Origin: Nocardioides albus
GTDB lineage: Bacteria > Actinomycetota > Actinomycetes > Propionibacteriales > Nocardioidaceae
Length of the DNA: 64,000 nt
Direction: 5' to 3'
Assembly (NCBI RefSeq): GCF_014648255.1
Contig: NZ_BMQT01000011.1
Span: forward strand, 62,001-126,000
In this document: piece by piece, positions 53,149-62,307 of the stretch
Layout: each line of letters opens with the position of its first letter
Position numbering within the stretch: position 1 is the first letter of the stretch
Notes under the pieces: model-generated
Database searches by the model: none
What the model was told of the DNA's origin: nothing
Seen by the model: the letters and a program-made list of their open reading frames with translations, nothing else
Position numbers and translations under genes: made by a program

Positions 53149-53470
53149 CACAGTCCCCAATCTAACTGGCTCACCGCGTGGAGACACACCGGTACGGTCC
53201 GCGGCTCGATGCCGGTGCCCGCGCCGACGGTCCCGGCTTGCCCGGCGATCTGAGGATCAGGATGCGAGAACGGCCTTCACGGATGCCGGTTCGAGGGTGG
53301 AGGATCCTGTGACTCCCGTCACCTACTGGCGGGTAAGTCGTTGAGACCAGATACCTCCCACCCTGTCCGGAGGCATATCGGACGACGGGTCGTTGCCCTC
53401 AGAACTGAAACGTGTTCTACTACAGACTCGAAACGTGAGCCGAGTCACAAGACCTCGCGGAAGGTGCAGG
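53149..53470 (+). promoter_or_regulatory. Regulatory region of the yrbE-mce operon
   Basis: This 322-bp gap separates the divergent cardiolipin synthase gene and the mce operon. The KstR-like site is at 53406-53419. A GTG at 53435 would extend YrbEA by 12 residues. The 240 bp before the site show no clear ORF, hairpin or repeat. Confidence 0.6.
53406..53419. promoter_or_regulatory. KstR-type operator upstream of the mce operon
   Basis: tgaaacgtgttcta fits the KstR consensus TNNAACNNGTTNNA at every fixed position. It lies 51 bp before the yrbEA start. KstR represses cholesterol-catabolism genes, including mce4, in mycobacteria and rhodococci. Confidence 0.7.
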
Positions 53471-54244
53471 ATGGCAGTGCAGTTCGCCTCGCTGGTCCGA
53501 GGCGTCGGCGGGATGGGTCTGATGACCGGTGAGGTCGTCAAGGGCACCTTCACGACCAAGTTCCAGCTGCGCGAGTTCCTCGAGCAGGCCTGGTTCATCA
53601 CCAGCGTGACGATGTTGCCCGCGGTCCTGGTCTCGATCCCGTTCGGTGCGGTCATCTCGCTCCAGGTCGGCAATCTCGCCGGTCAGCTCGGGGCGCAGTC
53701 GTTCGCCGGCGCGACAGCGGTGCTCGCAGTGGTCAGAGAGGCGGCGCCGATGGCGGCTGCGCTGATCATCGCCGGTGCCGCCGGGTCGGCGATCTGCTCC
53801 GACATGGGATCGCGCAAGATCCGTGAGGAGATCGACGCCATGGAGGTGCTGGGCATCGACCCGGTGGTCCGGCTGGTGATCCCGCGTGTGCTCGCGTGCC
53901 TGTTCGTCTCGGTGATGATCAACGGGATCGTCATCGCCACCGGGATCGGTGGCGGCTACTTCTTCACCGTGATCATCCAGGGCGGGTCCGCAGGCGCGTT
54001 CCTGTCGAGCTTCACCGCGCTGGCGAGCCTCCCGGACCTCTACATCTCGATGGTCAAGGCAGCGCTTTTCGGCTTCCTGGCCGCGATCATCGGCGCCTAC
54101 AACGGCCTCAACGCCCAGGGCGGTCCCAGCGGCGTCGGCCGAGCGGTCAACGAGGCCGTGATCATCGCGTTCATGATGCTGTTCGTCCTGAACTCCATCA
54201 TGACCGCCATCTACTTCCAGATCGTTCCTCAGGACGGGTTGTGA
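53471..54244 (+). CDS. yrbEA: YrbE/MlaE-family permease A of the Mce importer
   Basis: From ATG 53471 the product is 257 residues with five to six membrane helices. The MlaE signature region reads GSRKIREEIDAMEVLGIDPV and then RLVIPRVLA. YrbEA and YrbEB form the membrane core of a lipid ABC importer energised by a distant MceG ATPase, which is not in this window. I chose this start by alignment with YrbE4A, whose first residues lead directly into the RAVGG-like helix; earlier in-frame starts exist at 53393 and 53435. Confidence 0.92.
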   Translation: MAVQFASLVRGVGGMGLMTGEVVKGTFTTKFQLREFLEQAWFITSVTMLPAVLVSIPFGAVISLQVGNLAGQLGAQSFAGATAVLAVVREAAPMAAALIIAGAAGSAICSDMGSRKIREEIDAMEVLGIDPVVRLVIPRVLACLFVSVMINGIVIATGIGGGYFFTVIIQGGSAGAFLSSFTALASLPDLYISMVKAALFGFLAAIIGAYNGLNAQGGPSGVGRAVNEAVIIAFMMLFVLNSIMTAIYFQIVPQDGL

Positions 54245-54251
54245 TCCCCCG

Positions 54252-55094
54252 GTGTCCAACACGCTCGCCCAGGTGGGCAACCAGATCGTCAAAGACCAGC
54301 GCCAGGCTGTCGAGGGCTATGGCGACCAGCTGATCTTCTACGTCAAGGCCCTCGCCTGGGCGCCGCGCACCGTGCGCCGCTACAAGCGGGAGGTCCTCAA
54401 CATCCTGGCCGAGGTCGCCTTCGGCGCCGGCGGCCTGACGATGATCGCCGGCACCGTCGGCGTGATCGCGTTCATGGCCTTCTTCGCCGGCTCCGAGGTC
54501 GGCATCCAGGGCTACGCGAGCCTGAGCCAGATCGGTGTCGCGAAGTTCTCCGCGTTCATCTCGGCGTTCTTCAACACCCGCGAGGTGGCGCCGCTGATCT
54601 CCGCGATCGCGCTGGCCGCGACCGTCGGCTGTGGCTACACCGCCAGGCTCGGCGCGATGCGGATCTCGGAGGAGATCGACGCGCTCGAGGCGATGGGCGT
54701 GCCGAGCCTTCCCTACCTGGTCACCACCCGGATGATCGCCGGGTTCCTGGCCGTCATCCCGCTCTACATCGTCGCCCTGTGCGCCTCCTACCTCAGCCCC
54801 CGGCTGATCACGACGCTGATGTACGGGCAGTCCGGCGGGACGTACGACCACTACTTCCTGGCCTTCCTGCCGCCGATCGACATCCTCTACAGCTTCCTGA
54901 AGCTGATCATCCTCGCGGTCGCGATCATCCTGATCCACTGCTACTACGGCTACACCGCCTCCGGCGGCCCGGCAGGGGTCGGCATCGCGGTCGGCAAGGC
55001 GATCCGTACCTCCATCGTCACCGTCGTCGTCGCGGACTTCTTCCTGAGCTTCGCGATCTGGGGGTCCACGACCACCGTCCGGATCACGGGATGA
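54252..55094 (+). CDS. yrbEB: YrbE/MlaE-family permease B of the Mce importer
   Basis: The product is 280 residues from GTG 54252. An amphipathic start (SNTLAQVGNQIVKDQRQAV) leads to five or six membrane helices. The MlaE motif is RISEEIDALEAMGVPSLPYL. The order yrbEA, yrbEB, then six mce genes is invariant in actinobacterial mce operons. It is 7 bp after yrbEA. Confidence 0.93.
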   Translation: MSNTLAQVGNQIVKDQRQAVEGYGDQLIFYVKALAWAPRTVRRYKREVLNILAEVAFGAGGLTMIAGTVGVIAFMAFFAGSEVGIQGYASLSQIGVAKFSAFISAFFNTREVAPLISAIALAATVGCGYTARLGAMRISEEIDALEAMGVPSLPYLVTTRMIAGFLAVIPLYIVALCASYLSPRLITTLMYGQSGGTYDHYFLAFLPPIDILYSFLKLIILAVAIILIHCYYGYTASGGPAGVGIAVGKAIRTSIVTVVVADFFLSFAIWGSTTTVRITG

Positions 55095-55110
55095 GGGCGG
55101 CGCGATCCAC

Positions 55111-56253
55111 ATGTTGATGGGAATCCAGCGCGACACCCGCGCCGAGCACTCCAAGCTCTTCGTCTCCGGGATCGCCTTCACGGTGACCCTCGCCCTGCTG
55201 ATCACGCTCTGCATCGCGATCTACCAGAAGGCGTTCGTGCAGTTCACCACCGTGAGCGTCGAGGCCGACCGGGCCGGCCTGCAGCTGCCGCGCTACGGCG
55301 ACGTACGCATGCACGGCGTCATCGTCGGCCAGATCCGCGAGATCAACCAGGACGGCAAGAAGGCCGTCATCGAGCTCGGTCTGGAGCCGGAGCAGGCCGA
55401 GCAGATCCCCGCCAACGTCAGCGTCGCGATCAAGCCGACGACGCTGTTCGGGCAGAAGTACGTCGAGTTCATCGACCCCGTGGGAGAGCGGACCGGCGCG
55501 CTGAGCGACGGCACCGTGATCCCCGCCGACCGGGTCCGCACCAGCGTCGAGCTCGACGTGATCCTGGCCCGGCTCTTCCCGCTGCTGAAGTCGATCCGGC
55601 CCCAAGACCTCAACAGCACCCTGCACGCCCTCGCCACGGCGCTCTCCGGCAACGGGGAGAAGCTCGGCGAGACGATGGTCCAGCTCAACGACTACCTCGA
55701 GAAGATGAACGTCCACCTCCCCACACTCGAACGCGATCTCGAGGACATGGCCGACGTCGCGGAGACCTACTCCATGGCAGCCCCCGACCTGGTCAAGGTC
55801 CTCGAGAACACCACGACCACCGCCAACACCGTCACCGAGCAGCGAGCCCGCCTCGGCGGCCTGCTCACGTCCGTGACCGGGGTCGCCGACACCTCGAAGA
55901 ACCTGCTCGCCGAGAACGAGAAGGCGATCCGGTACGAGACCGAGCTGGCGGTCCCGCTGCTGAAGCTGCTCTCCGACTACTCCCCGGAGTACACCTGCCT
56001 GCTGCGCGGCCTCGACGAGTACACCGAGCTGCTGGCGACCGTCTTCCAGCAGAACCGGGTGCGTCAGACGATGGTCCTCGACGGCACCCAGAAACCCTCG
56101 TACGGCCGTGACGACCGTCCCGAGTGGGGCGAGATCGGCCATGGCCCGTGGTGCGCCGGACTGCCGAACCCGACGGTGCCCGCCGAGCCGAACGAGCTCG
56201 AGAACGGCACCGAGGACGTGCCGTGGGCCCCCGGGAACGGAGGTCTGCAGTGA
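55111..56253 (+). CDS. mceA: Mce family protein A (MlaD-like substrate-binding protein)
   Basis: The product is 380 residues. A transmembrane helix (about 18-38) is followed by the MCE/MlaD domain (FTTVSVEADRAGLQLPRYG..., VRMHGVIVGQIREI), then a long helical region (about 150-290) predicted to build the central channel, and a short tail. ATG 55111 or ATG 55117 could start it. MceA-F form a hetero-hexameric tube across the envelope. It overlaps mceB by 4 bp. Confidence 0.94.
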   Translation: MLMGIQRDTRAEHSKLFVSGIAFTVTLALLITLCIAIYQKAFVQFTTVSVEADRAGLQLPRYGDVRMHGVIVGQIREINQDGKKAVIELGLEPEQAEQIPANVSVAIKPTTLFGQKYVEFIDPVGERTGALSDGTVIPADRVRTSVELDVILARLFPLLKSIRPQDLNSTLHALATALSGNGEKLGETMVQLNDYLEKMNVHLPTLERDLEDMADVAETYSMAAPDLVKVLENTTTTANTVTEQRARLGGLLTSVTGVADTSKNLLAENEKAIRYETELAVPLLKLLSDYSPEYTCLLRGLDEYTELLATVFQQNRVRQTMVLDGTQKPSYGRDDRPEWGEIGHGPWCAGLPNPTVPAEPNELENGTEDVPWAPGNGGLQ

Positions 56254-57350
56254 ACAAGCGCGATCTCAAGACCACGGTGGCCGGGACCAAGCTGGTCATC
56301 TTCACCGTCATGTCGATCATCGTCACCGGCACCCTGGCCTCGATCATGGGGAACGTCGGCTTCGGCGACCGGGTGCCCTATCGCGCCGAGTTCACCACCG
56401 CCTCCGGCCTCAGCGAGGGAGACGACGTACGCGTCGCCGGGATCACCGTGGGCGAGGTGCTCGCCGTCGAGATCGAGGACGGTGACCACGCCATGATCAC
56501 CTTCCGGGTCGACGAGACGGTGCCGCTGACCACCGCCAGCGGTGCCCAGGTCCGCTACCTGAACCTCGTTGGCGACCGCTATCTGGCGCTGACCCAGGAT
56601 GCCGGTACGCAGGAGGCAGGCGAAGACGCGGCGCCGTTGCGGCAGGGCCAGGCGATCGCGATGGCCAACACCACCCCGGCGCTCGACCTGACCGAGCTCT
56701 TCAACGGCTTCCAGCCGCTCTTCGAGGCGCTGCAGCCCAAGGACGTCAACAAGCTCTCGCTCAACCTGATCCGGGTGCTGCAGGGAGAGGGCGGCACCGT
56801 CGCGAGCCTCCTCTCCGAGACCGCGGAGCTGACCAGCGCCCTGGCCGAGCGCGACCAGCTCATCGGGGACGTGATCACCAACCTGTCCAAGACGCTCAGC
56901 ACCGTCAACGAGCACCACACCGAGCTCGCCGAGCTGATCCAGCAGCTCAGCGGCTGGATGAAGGACCTGGCGCGGGACAAGGAGGCGATCGGTGACTCGA
57001 TCTCCTCGATCGGCGACCTGACCGACGAGCTGGCCGGGTTGCTCACCGACGTACGGCCGTTCCTCAAGGAGGACATCAAGCAGCTCAAGCGCGTGGTGGA
57101 CATCCTGAACAAGCCGGGAAACCAGACGCTCCTCGACAAGACGCTCGAGCGGCTGCCCGAGACGTTGGAGTCGCAGGCGCGGATCGGCAGCTACGGCTCC
57201 TGGTACAACTACTACCTCTGCGACCTCGACTTCTCGATCAAGCTGCCCTCTCTCGGTGAGCTGCTCGACAACTCTCCCGCCGTCAAGGCGATCCAGAAGC
57301 AGCTCGACAACGTGGCCTTCTACAGCCGGGCAGAGAGGTGCAAGCTATGA
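56250..57350 (+). CDS. mceB: Mce family protein B
   Basis: The product is 366 residues from GTG 56250. A membrane helix (about 15-38) and the MCE domain (YRAEFTTASGLSEGDDVRVA, GITVGEVLAVEIE) precede a helical region, and two cysteines near the end (YLCDLDF, RCKL). It is the second subunit of the six-protein channel. Its stop overlaps a 27-codon ORF (ATGA) instead of mceC itself, which begins 79 bp later, unlike the other tight junctions of the operon. Confidence 0.94.
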   Translation: MNKRDLKTTVAGTKLVIFTVMSIIVTGTLASIMGNVGFGDRVPYRAEFTTASGLSEGDDVRVAGITVGEVLAVEIEDGDHAMITFRVDETVPLTTASGAQVRYLNLVGDRYLALTQDAGTQEAGEDAAPLRQGQAIAMANTTPALDLTELFNGFQPLFEALQPKDVNKLSLNLIRVLQGEGGTVASLLSETAELTSALAERDQLIGDVITNLSKTLSTVNEHHTELAELIQQLSGWMKDLARDKEAIGDSISSIGDLTDELAGLLTDVRPFLKEDIKQLKRVVDILNKPGNQTLLDKTLERLPETLESQARIGSYGSWYNYYLCDLDFSIKLPSLGELLDNSPAVKAIQKQLDNVAFYSRAERCKL

Positions 57351-57430
57351 GTGAGCGCCAGCGAACGACCATCAGTCTCAGACCGGCGCGTCCGTATCCT
57401 TGCTCCTCCTCGACGGAGGTGCCGGTCTGA
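57347..57430 (+). CDS. 27-codon ORF exactly bridging mceB and mceC
   Basis: The ORF starts with an ATG that overlaps the mceB stop (ATGA), has AGAGAGG eight bases upstream, and ends with a TGA that overlaps the mceC ATG (TGATG). It encodes MSERQRTTISLRPARPYPC plus eight more residues. The peptide has no recognisable domain. It may serve to keep ribosomes moving from mceB to mceC through the hairpin, or be a chance reading of a leader. Function not known. Confidence 0.4.
   Translation: MSERQRTTISLRPARPYPCSSSTEVPV
57379..57429 (+). promoter_or_regulatory. Stem-loop hiding the mceC ribosome binding site
   Basis: cagaccggc (57379-57387) pairs with gccggtctg (57421-57429), which ends at the base before the mceC ATG. 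Inside, cctcc (57405-57409) pairs with ggagg (57415-57419), the mceC Shine-Dalgarno. Translation of the bridging ORF would melt the structure. Confidence 0.55.
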
Positions 57431-58419
57431 TGGCGCATCACTCAGACACCCAGCTCAAGCGCACCGGCGTGATCACGATCGTCGCGCTCGCGCTGGCCCT
57501 CACCGCGGCGTTCAACCTGCGCAAGCTGCCCTGGTTCGCCGGCACCACCTACCAGGCCGAGTTCTCCGATGCCAGCGGCCTGCACGTGGGCAGCCGGGTG
57601 GAGATCGCCGGCATCCGGGTCGGCCGGGTCAGCGACATCGAGATCGAGGGAGCCAAGGTGCTCGTCTCCTTCTCGGTCGAGGATGCCGAGATCGGCCACC
57701 GCAGCGAGGCGTCGATCGGTGTGCTCAACCTGCTGGGGGAGAAATACCTCGACATCACCCCGCAGGGCGGACAGAGCCTCGACGCCGGCTCGACGATCCC
57801 GCTGGCCCGCACCAGCGCGGGCAGCGACATCGTCGGCACCTTCGGTGACCTCACCGAGACCACCGAGGCGATCGACACCCAGCAGCTGGCCAAGGCGCTG
57901 ACGACGATGTCGGGCACCCTCGACAAGGCCGGCCCCGAGGTGCAGGGCGCCTTCCAGGGCATCGCCGCGCTCTCCCAGACCATCGCCGCCCGCGGCGACG
58001 AGCTGGAGTCGCTGCTGCAGGATGCCGAGAAGGTGGTCCAGCTCGTCAACCAGCGCAAGCAGGACATCATCAGCGTGATGGAGAACGGCGATCAGGTCTT
58101 CGCCGAGCTCATCTCCCGTCGCCAGGCCATCCACCAGCTGCTGGTCAACGCCACCGCCCTGGCCGAGCAGCTGCAGGGCCTGGTCAAGGAGAACCAGAAA
58201 CAGATCGGTCCCGCTCTGGACGCGCTCGACCAGGCGCTGAAGTTCCTCAACGCCCGCGAGAAGGACCTGACCAAGACCATCCAGAACTACGGCCCGTACG
58301 CGTCGATCCTGATCAACATCATCGGCACCGGGCCCTGGTTCGACGCCTACCTCGCCAACCTCACCGGGATCGTGAGCGGGGAGTTCGTGCCCGGACGACG
58401 ACCAGGGATCGTGGAATGA
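57430..58419 (+). CDS. mceC: Mce family protein C
   Basis: The product is 329 residues from ATG 57430. A membrane helix (about 13-32) leads to the MCE domain (YQAEFSDASGLHVGSRVEIA, GIRVGRVSDIEIE) and a helical channel region with few prolines. The end (EFVPGRRPGIVE) is short, without the Pro-rich tail many MceC proteins have. It overlaps mceD by 4 bp. An in-frame ATG at 57400 lies inside the regulatory hairpin and is unlikely. Confidence 0.93.
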   Translation: MAHHSDTQLKRTGVITIVALALALTAAFNLRKLPWFAGTTYQAEFSDASGLHVGSRVEIAGIRVGRVSDIEIEGAKVLVSFSVEDAEIGHRSEASIGVLNLLGEKYLDITPQGGQSLDAGSTIPLARTSAGSDIVGTFGDLTETTEAIDTQQLAKALTTMSGTLDKAGPEVQGAFQGIAALSQTIAARGDELESLLQDAEKVVQLVNQRKQDIISVMENGDQVFAELISRRQAIHQLLVNATALAEQLQGLVKENQKQIGPALDALDQALKFLNAREKDLTKTIQNYGPYASILINIIGTGPWFDAYLANLTGIVSGEFVPGRRPGIVE

Positions 58420-59672
58420 CAAAGAACTTCTGGGGCCGAAAGTGGGCCGCGCTGCCGATCGCGCTGGTGCTGATGTGCGGGCTGCTGCTGATCTCCGAGG
58501 TGGCGGCGCCTGACACCAAGACGCTGACCGCGAGCTTCCCGCAGGCGGTGAGCGTCTACGAGGGCTCCGACGTGGTCATCATGGGCGTCAAGGTCGGCAA
58601 GGTCGCCTCGCTGGAGACGAAGGGCGACCACGTGGACGCGGTGATCGAGTATCAGAGCGACTACAAGCTGCCCGAAGACGTGAAGGCCGCGATCGTGACC
58701 CCGACGCTCGTCGCCGACCGGTTCATCCAGCTGACGCCCGCCTACACCGGCGGGCCTGCGATGGCAGACGGCGGCGAGATCCCGATCGAGCGCACCGCCG
58801 TCCCGGTCGAGCTCGACCGGATCTACGCCAGCCTCTCCGAGCTGACCACCTCGCTGGGACCCAACGGGGCCAACAAGAACGGCGCGCTGAGCGACGTCCT
58901 GCGCGAAGGCGCCGACGCGCTCGAGGGCAACGGCAAGATCGGCAACCAGGCGATCGCCGACATGTCCGAGGCGGCCCAGGTGCTCGGGGGCAACTCGGAG
59001 CAGCTCTTCAGCACCCTCGCCCAGCTCTCCGAGGTCACCACGACGCTGGCGCGCAACGACGAGACGACCGAGAGATTCCTGACCGACCTCTCGACGGTCT
59101 CCACCCAGCTGGCCGGTGAGAGCGACGAGCTCGACCAGGCGCTCGCGGCGATCGCGCAGGCGGTGAAGGTGACGAAGTCGTTCGTGGAGAACAACTCCGA
59201 CGCTCTGGTCGGCGATGTCAAAGAGCTCAACAAGACGCTCAACATCCTGGCCAAGGAGAAGGAGACCCTCGGCACCGTCATCGACCTGGCGCCACTCGGG
59301 ATCGGCAACCTGGCCGAGTCCTTCGACCCCGCCTCGGGATCGGTCGGCTTCCGGCTCCAGGTCGGGCCGATCGGGTCGGATCTGTCCAACATCTTGTGCA
59401 TGGTGGTCGAGAACGACAAGATCCCGGGGGCCAAGGAGATCTGCGCGCTGTTCAAGGCGCTGCTGCCCACCGGGTCGACCGCTCCGCTGGGCAAGGCGTT
59501 GACGGACGCTGCCGCGCCCACCGACCGTGACACCGCCACCGGACTTCCGCTCGGAGCGTCGAACGGGACCAAGGCCAAGCAGCCGGAGGTGAAGCCCGAG
59601 GTGGTCACCGAGGGCGGCATCAGTGAGCTCAGCGGGTCCTTGCAGGACCTGATGTCTGGAGGCAAGGGATGA
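58416..59672 (+). CDS. mceD: Mce family protein D
   Basis: The product is 418 residues. The N-terminal helix (about 10-28), MCE domain (LTASFPQAVSVYEGSDVVIM, GVKVGKVASLETKG) and helical region are as in the other subunits. The last 70 residues are polar with Pro, Thr and Gly (TDRDTATGLPLGASNGTKAK), a flexible surface-exposed tail. It overlaps both mceC and mceE by 4 bp. Confidence 0.94.
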   Translation: MTKNFWGRKWAALPIALVLMCGLLLISEVAAPDTKTLTASFPQAVSVYEGSDVVIMGVKVGKVASLETKGDHVDAVIEYQSDYKLPEDVKAAIVTPTLVADRFIQLTPAYTGGPAMADGGEIPIERTAVPVELDRIYASLSELTTSLGPNGANKNGALSDVLREGADALEGNGKIGNQAIADMSEAAQVLGGNSEQLFSTLAQLSEVTTTLARNDETTERFLTDLSTVSTQLAGESDELDQALAAIAQAVKVTKSFVENNSDALVGDVKELNKTLNILAKEKETLGTVIDLAPLGIGNLAESFDPASGSVGFRLQVGPIGSDLSNILCMVVENDKIPGAKEICALFKALLPTGSTAPLGKALTDAAAPTDRDTATGLPLGASNGTKAKQPEVKPEVVTEGGISELSGSLQDLMSGGKG

Positions 59673-61033
59673 GATCTCGGATCCGGTCGCTCGTCGCCAT
59701 GGTCGGCATCCTCGCCGTGGCGAGCGGATGTGGCGTACAGGCCTATGACCTGCCGCTTCCCGGCAACGAGGTCGGCGAAGGCGAGGGCTACGTCGTCACC
59801 GCCGAGTTCAACGACGTGGTCGACATCGTGCCGCGCACCAAGGTGATGGCCAACGACGTCCCGGTCGGCCAGGTCGACAAGGTGGAGCGGGATGGCTGGC
59901 ACGCGAAGGTCACCATGACCGTCCGCAAGAACATCGACCTTCCCGCCGACGCGCTGGCCAACGTACGCCAGACCAGCCTGCTCGGGGAGAAGTACATCGC
60001 CCTGGTGGCGCCCGAAGGGTCCACCGTCGCCAGCGCCGGCAAGCTGGGCGACGGCGCCACCATCGGGCTCGACCGCACCAACCGCAACCCCGAGGTCGAG
60101 GAGGTGCTCGGCGCGCTCTCCTTCCTGCTGGCCGGCGGTGGTGTCGGCCAGCTGAAGACGATCAGCGACGAGCTCAACACCATGATGGACGGGCGCACCG
60201 ACGACATGCGCTCGCTGCTGGGCAATCTGGAGACCACGGTCGCCTCGCTCAACCAGCAGAAGGGCTCGATCATCAAGGCGATGGAGCAGGTCGACCGGCT
60301 GACCCGCACCCTCAACAAGGAGTCCGAGTCGATCGAGGCGGCGATCGACTCCTTCGGTCCGGCGCTCGAGGTGCTCCGCCAGCAGCACGCCGACCTGTTG
60401 AAGATGATGAAGGCGCTCGACCGGCTGGGTGTGGTCGCGACCCGGGTGATCAACCAGAGCGGGGCCAACCTGACCACGGCGCTGGACGAGCTGGCGCCGA
60501 CGCTGCGCGAGCTCGCCGACGCCGGCGACTCGCTCCCGCGCGGGCTGATGATGGCGGCCAGCTTCCCGTTCCCGGAGAACGCCGCCGGACTGGCGATGGG
60601 GGACTACTCCAACGCGCTGTTCCACATGGATCTCGACCTCGGCAAGCTGGTCGGCAGCCTCACCAACGGCGAGTCCAGCGGCATCTTGCCGCAGGTCTTC
60701 CAGATCTGCCTGTCCTACTCGAAGGGTTGCAAGGCGATCCAGCCGCTGGCCAAGTCGCTGTGTGACCTGACCAACCTGCAGCTGGTCTGCTCCGTGGTCG
60801 GCAAGGAAGACACCAAGGCGAAGCCGGGGGAGAAGACGCCCAAGCTGCCCGACATCTCCGACCTGCTGCCGAAGAGCTCGACCTCGACCAAGACGCCGGG
60901 ACTCAACGGCCTGATCCCGGAGATCACCGACGGGCTGTCGGCGCCCTCGGCGACCGAGACACCCACGGCCGAGCCGACGACCGGGGGCCTGGCCGGCCTC
61001 CTCGAGGGACTCCTGGGAGGGGGCACCAAATGA
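59669..61033 (+). CDS. mceE: Mce family protein E, lipoprotein (LprK type)
   Basis: The product is 454 residues. The signal peptide ends in the lipobox VASGC, with Cys at about residue 20, so this subunit is lipid-anchored as MceE proteins are. The MCE domain (VTAEFNDVVDIVPRTKVMAN, DVPVGQVDKVERDG) and helical region follow. The C-terminal 90 residues are rich in Lys, Ser, Thr and Pro and end in a Gly/Leu run. It overlaps mceF by 4 bp. Confidence 0.94.
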   Translation: MRSRIRSLVAMVGILAVASGCGVQAYDLPLPGNEVGEGEGYVVTAEFNDVVDIVPRTKVMANDVPVGQVDKVERDGWHAKVTMTVRKNIDLPADALANVRQTSLLGEKYIALVAPEGSTVASAGKLGDGATIGLDRTNRNPEVEEVLGALSFLLAGGGVGQLKTISDELNTMMDGRTDDMRSLLGNLETTVASLNQQKGSIIKAMEQVDRLTRTLNKESESIEAAIDSFGPALEVLRQQHADLLKMMKALDRLGVVATRVINQSGANLTTALDELAPTLRELADAGDSLPRGLMMAASFPFPENAAGLAMGDYSNALFHMDLDLGKLVGSLTNGESSGILPQVFQICLSYSKGCKAIQPLAKSLCDLTNLQLVCSVVGKEDTKAKPGEKTPKLPDISDLLPKSSTSTKTPGLNGLIPEITDGLSAPSATETPTAEPTTGGLAGLLEGLLGGGTK

Positions 61034-62307
61034 CACGCAGCGTACGCAACAAGCTGGTCATCTTCCTGGTCCTCGCCGCGGTCGGGATCTTCTACGTCTC
61101 GGCCGCCTACCTCGGAATCGTCGACCGGGTCCTGGGTCGACACGTGAACGTATCGATCGACCTCCCGGCCTCTGGTGGTCTCTACGAGGGCAGCGAGGTC
61201 AACTACCGCGGCATCGGCGTCGGCCGGGTGGCCGCCATGACAGTCACCGATGAGGGCGTCCGTGCCGATCTGGAGCTCGACCCCGGCACCGAGGTGCCGA
61301 AGGACGCCAAGATCGAGGTCCACAACCTCTCGGCGGTGGGGGAGCAGTACATCAACTTCATCCCCGACTCTGCGGCCGGCCCCTACCTCGCCGAGGGCGA
61401 TGTGGTGTCCGCGGGACCTGAGTCGATGCCGGGCACCACCGACCAGCTGCTCACCGAGCTGAACAGCTTCACCACCTCGATCAACGGCGAAGACCTGAGC
61501 ACCGTCGTGGCCGAGCTCGGCACGCTGTTCCGCGGCAATGCCGAGAACCTGCGTACGCTGCTCGACTCGGGTTCCACCCTCGTCGACGAGGCCTCAGCGC
61601 ACCAGGAGGAGACCATTCGTCTCCTCGACACCAGCCAGACCGTGCTCCAGACGCAGAAGGAGCACAGCGGCGACATCCGTGAGTTCGCCGACGGTCTCGA
61701 GGAGGTCACCGCGACCCTGGACAAGCGCGACCCCGAGCTGCGCGAGATCCTGCAGGGCGGCGAGGCGACCGCGGTCCAGGTCCAGTCGCTGGTCGACGGG
61801 CTGCAGCCGCTGCTGCCGGTCTTCCTGGCCAACCTCAGCACCGTCAACGAGGTGCTCACCGCCCGGCTGCCCGCGATCGAGCAGACCTTGGTGACCTTCC
61901 CGCAGGTCGTCGCAACCGGGTGGACCGGCTCGCCCGGCGACGGCTACGGTCACCTCTCGATGGGCTTCGTCTACACCACACCGCCGTGCCAGGAGGGCTA
62001 CAAGCCTCCCGACCAGTGGATCCCCGGCACCGTGATGGAGGACCAGCCGCTCTATCCGGCCAAGTGCACCGACAAGCGCGCCCAGCCCGGCTACGAGGGC
62101 GACAACCCGATCATGCAGCGGGGTGTCAACATGGTGCCGAAGCCCGAGGGCGTCGAGAAGTACGTGACGTCCTACGACCCGAAGACCGGGCGCACGAAGC
62201 TCCCCAACGGAAAGACGGTCACGATGTCCACCCCGACCGATGACGGAGGCCTGGTCTCCGCCCTGTCCGACGACTCCTGGCGATCGATGATCCTGGGAGA
62301 GGAGTGA
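61030..62307 (+). CDS. mceF: Mce family protein F
   Basis: The product is 425 residues. The N-terminal membrane helix (about 9-30) leads to the MCE domain (VSIDLPASGGLYEGSEVNYR, GIGVGRVAAMTVTD) and the helical channel region. The last 110 residues hold three cysteines (PPCQEGYK, AKCTDK) and a Lys/Pro/Gly-rich tail. It is the last channel subunit and overlaps the first Mce-associated gene by 4 bp. Confidence 0.94.
   Translation: MTRSVRNKLVIFLVLAAVGIFYVSAAYLGIVDRVLGRHVNVSIDLPASGGLYEGSEVNYRGIGVGRVAAMTVTDEGVRADLELDPGTEVPKDAKIEVHNLSAVGEQYINFIPDSAAGPYLAEGDVVSAGPESMPGTTDQLLTELNSFTTSINGEDLSTVVAELGTLFRGNAENLRTLLDSGSTLVDEASAHQEETIRLLDTSQTVLQTQKEHSGDIREFADGLEEVTATLDKRDPELREILQGGEATAVQVQSLVDGLQPLLPVFLANLSTVNEVLTARLPAIEQTLVTFPQVVATGWTGSPGDGYGHLSMGFVYTTPPCQEGYKPPDQWIPGTVMEDQPLYPAKCTDKRAQPGYEGDNPIMQRGVNMVPKPEGVEKYVTSYDPKTGRTKLPNGKTVTMSTPTDDGGLVSALSDDSWRSMILGEE

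Noticed and set aside
57351..57429. Frameshift or degraded gene between mceB and mceC
   Set aside because: Both Mce proteins are full length with normal ends and starts; the gap reads as a leader ORF and hairpin.
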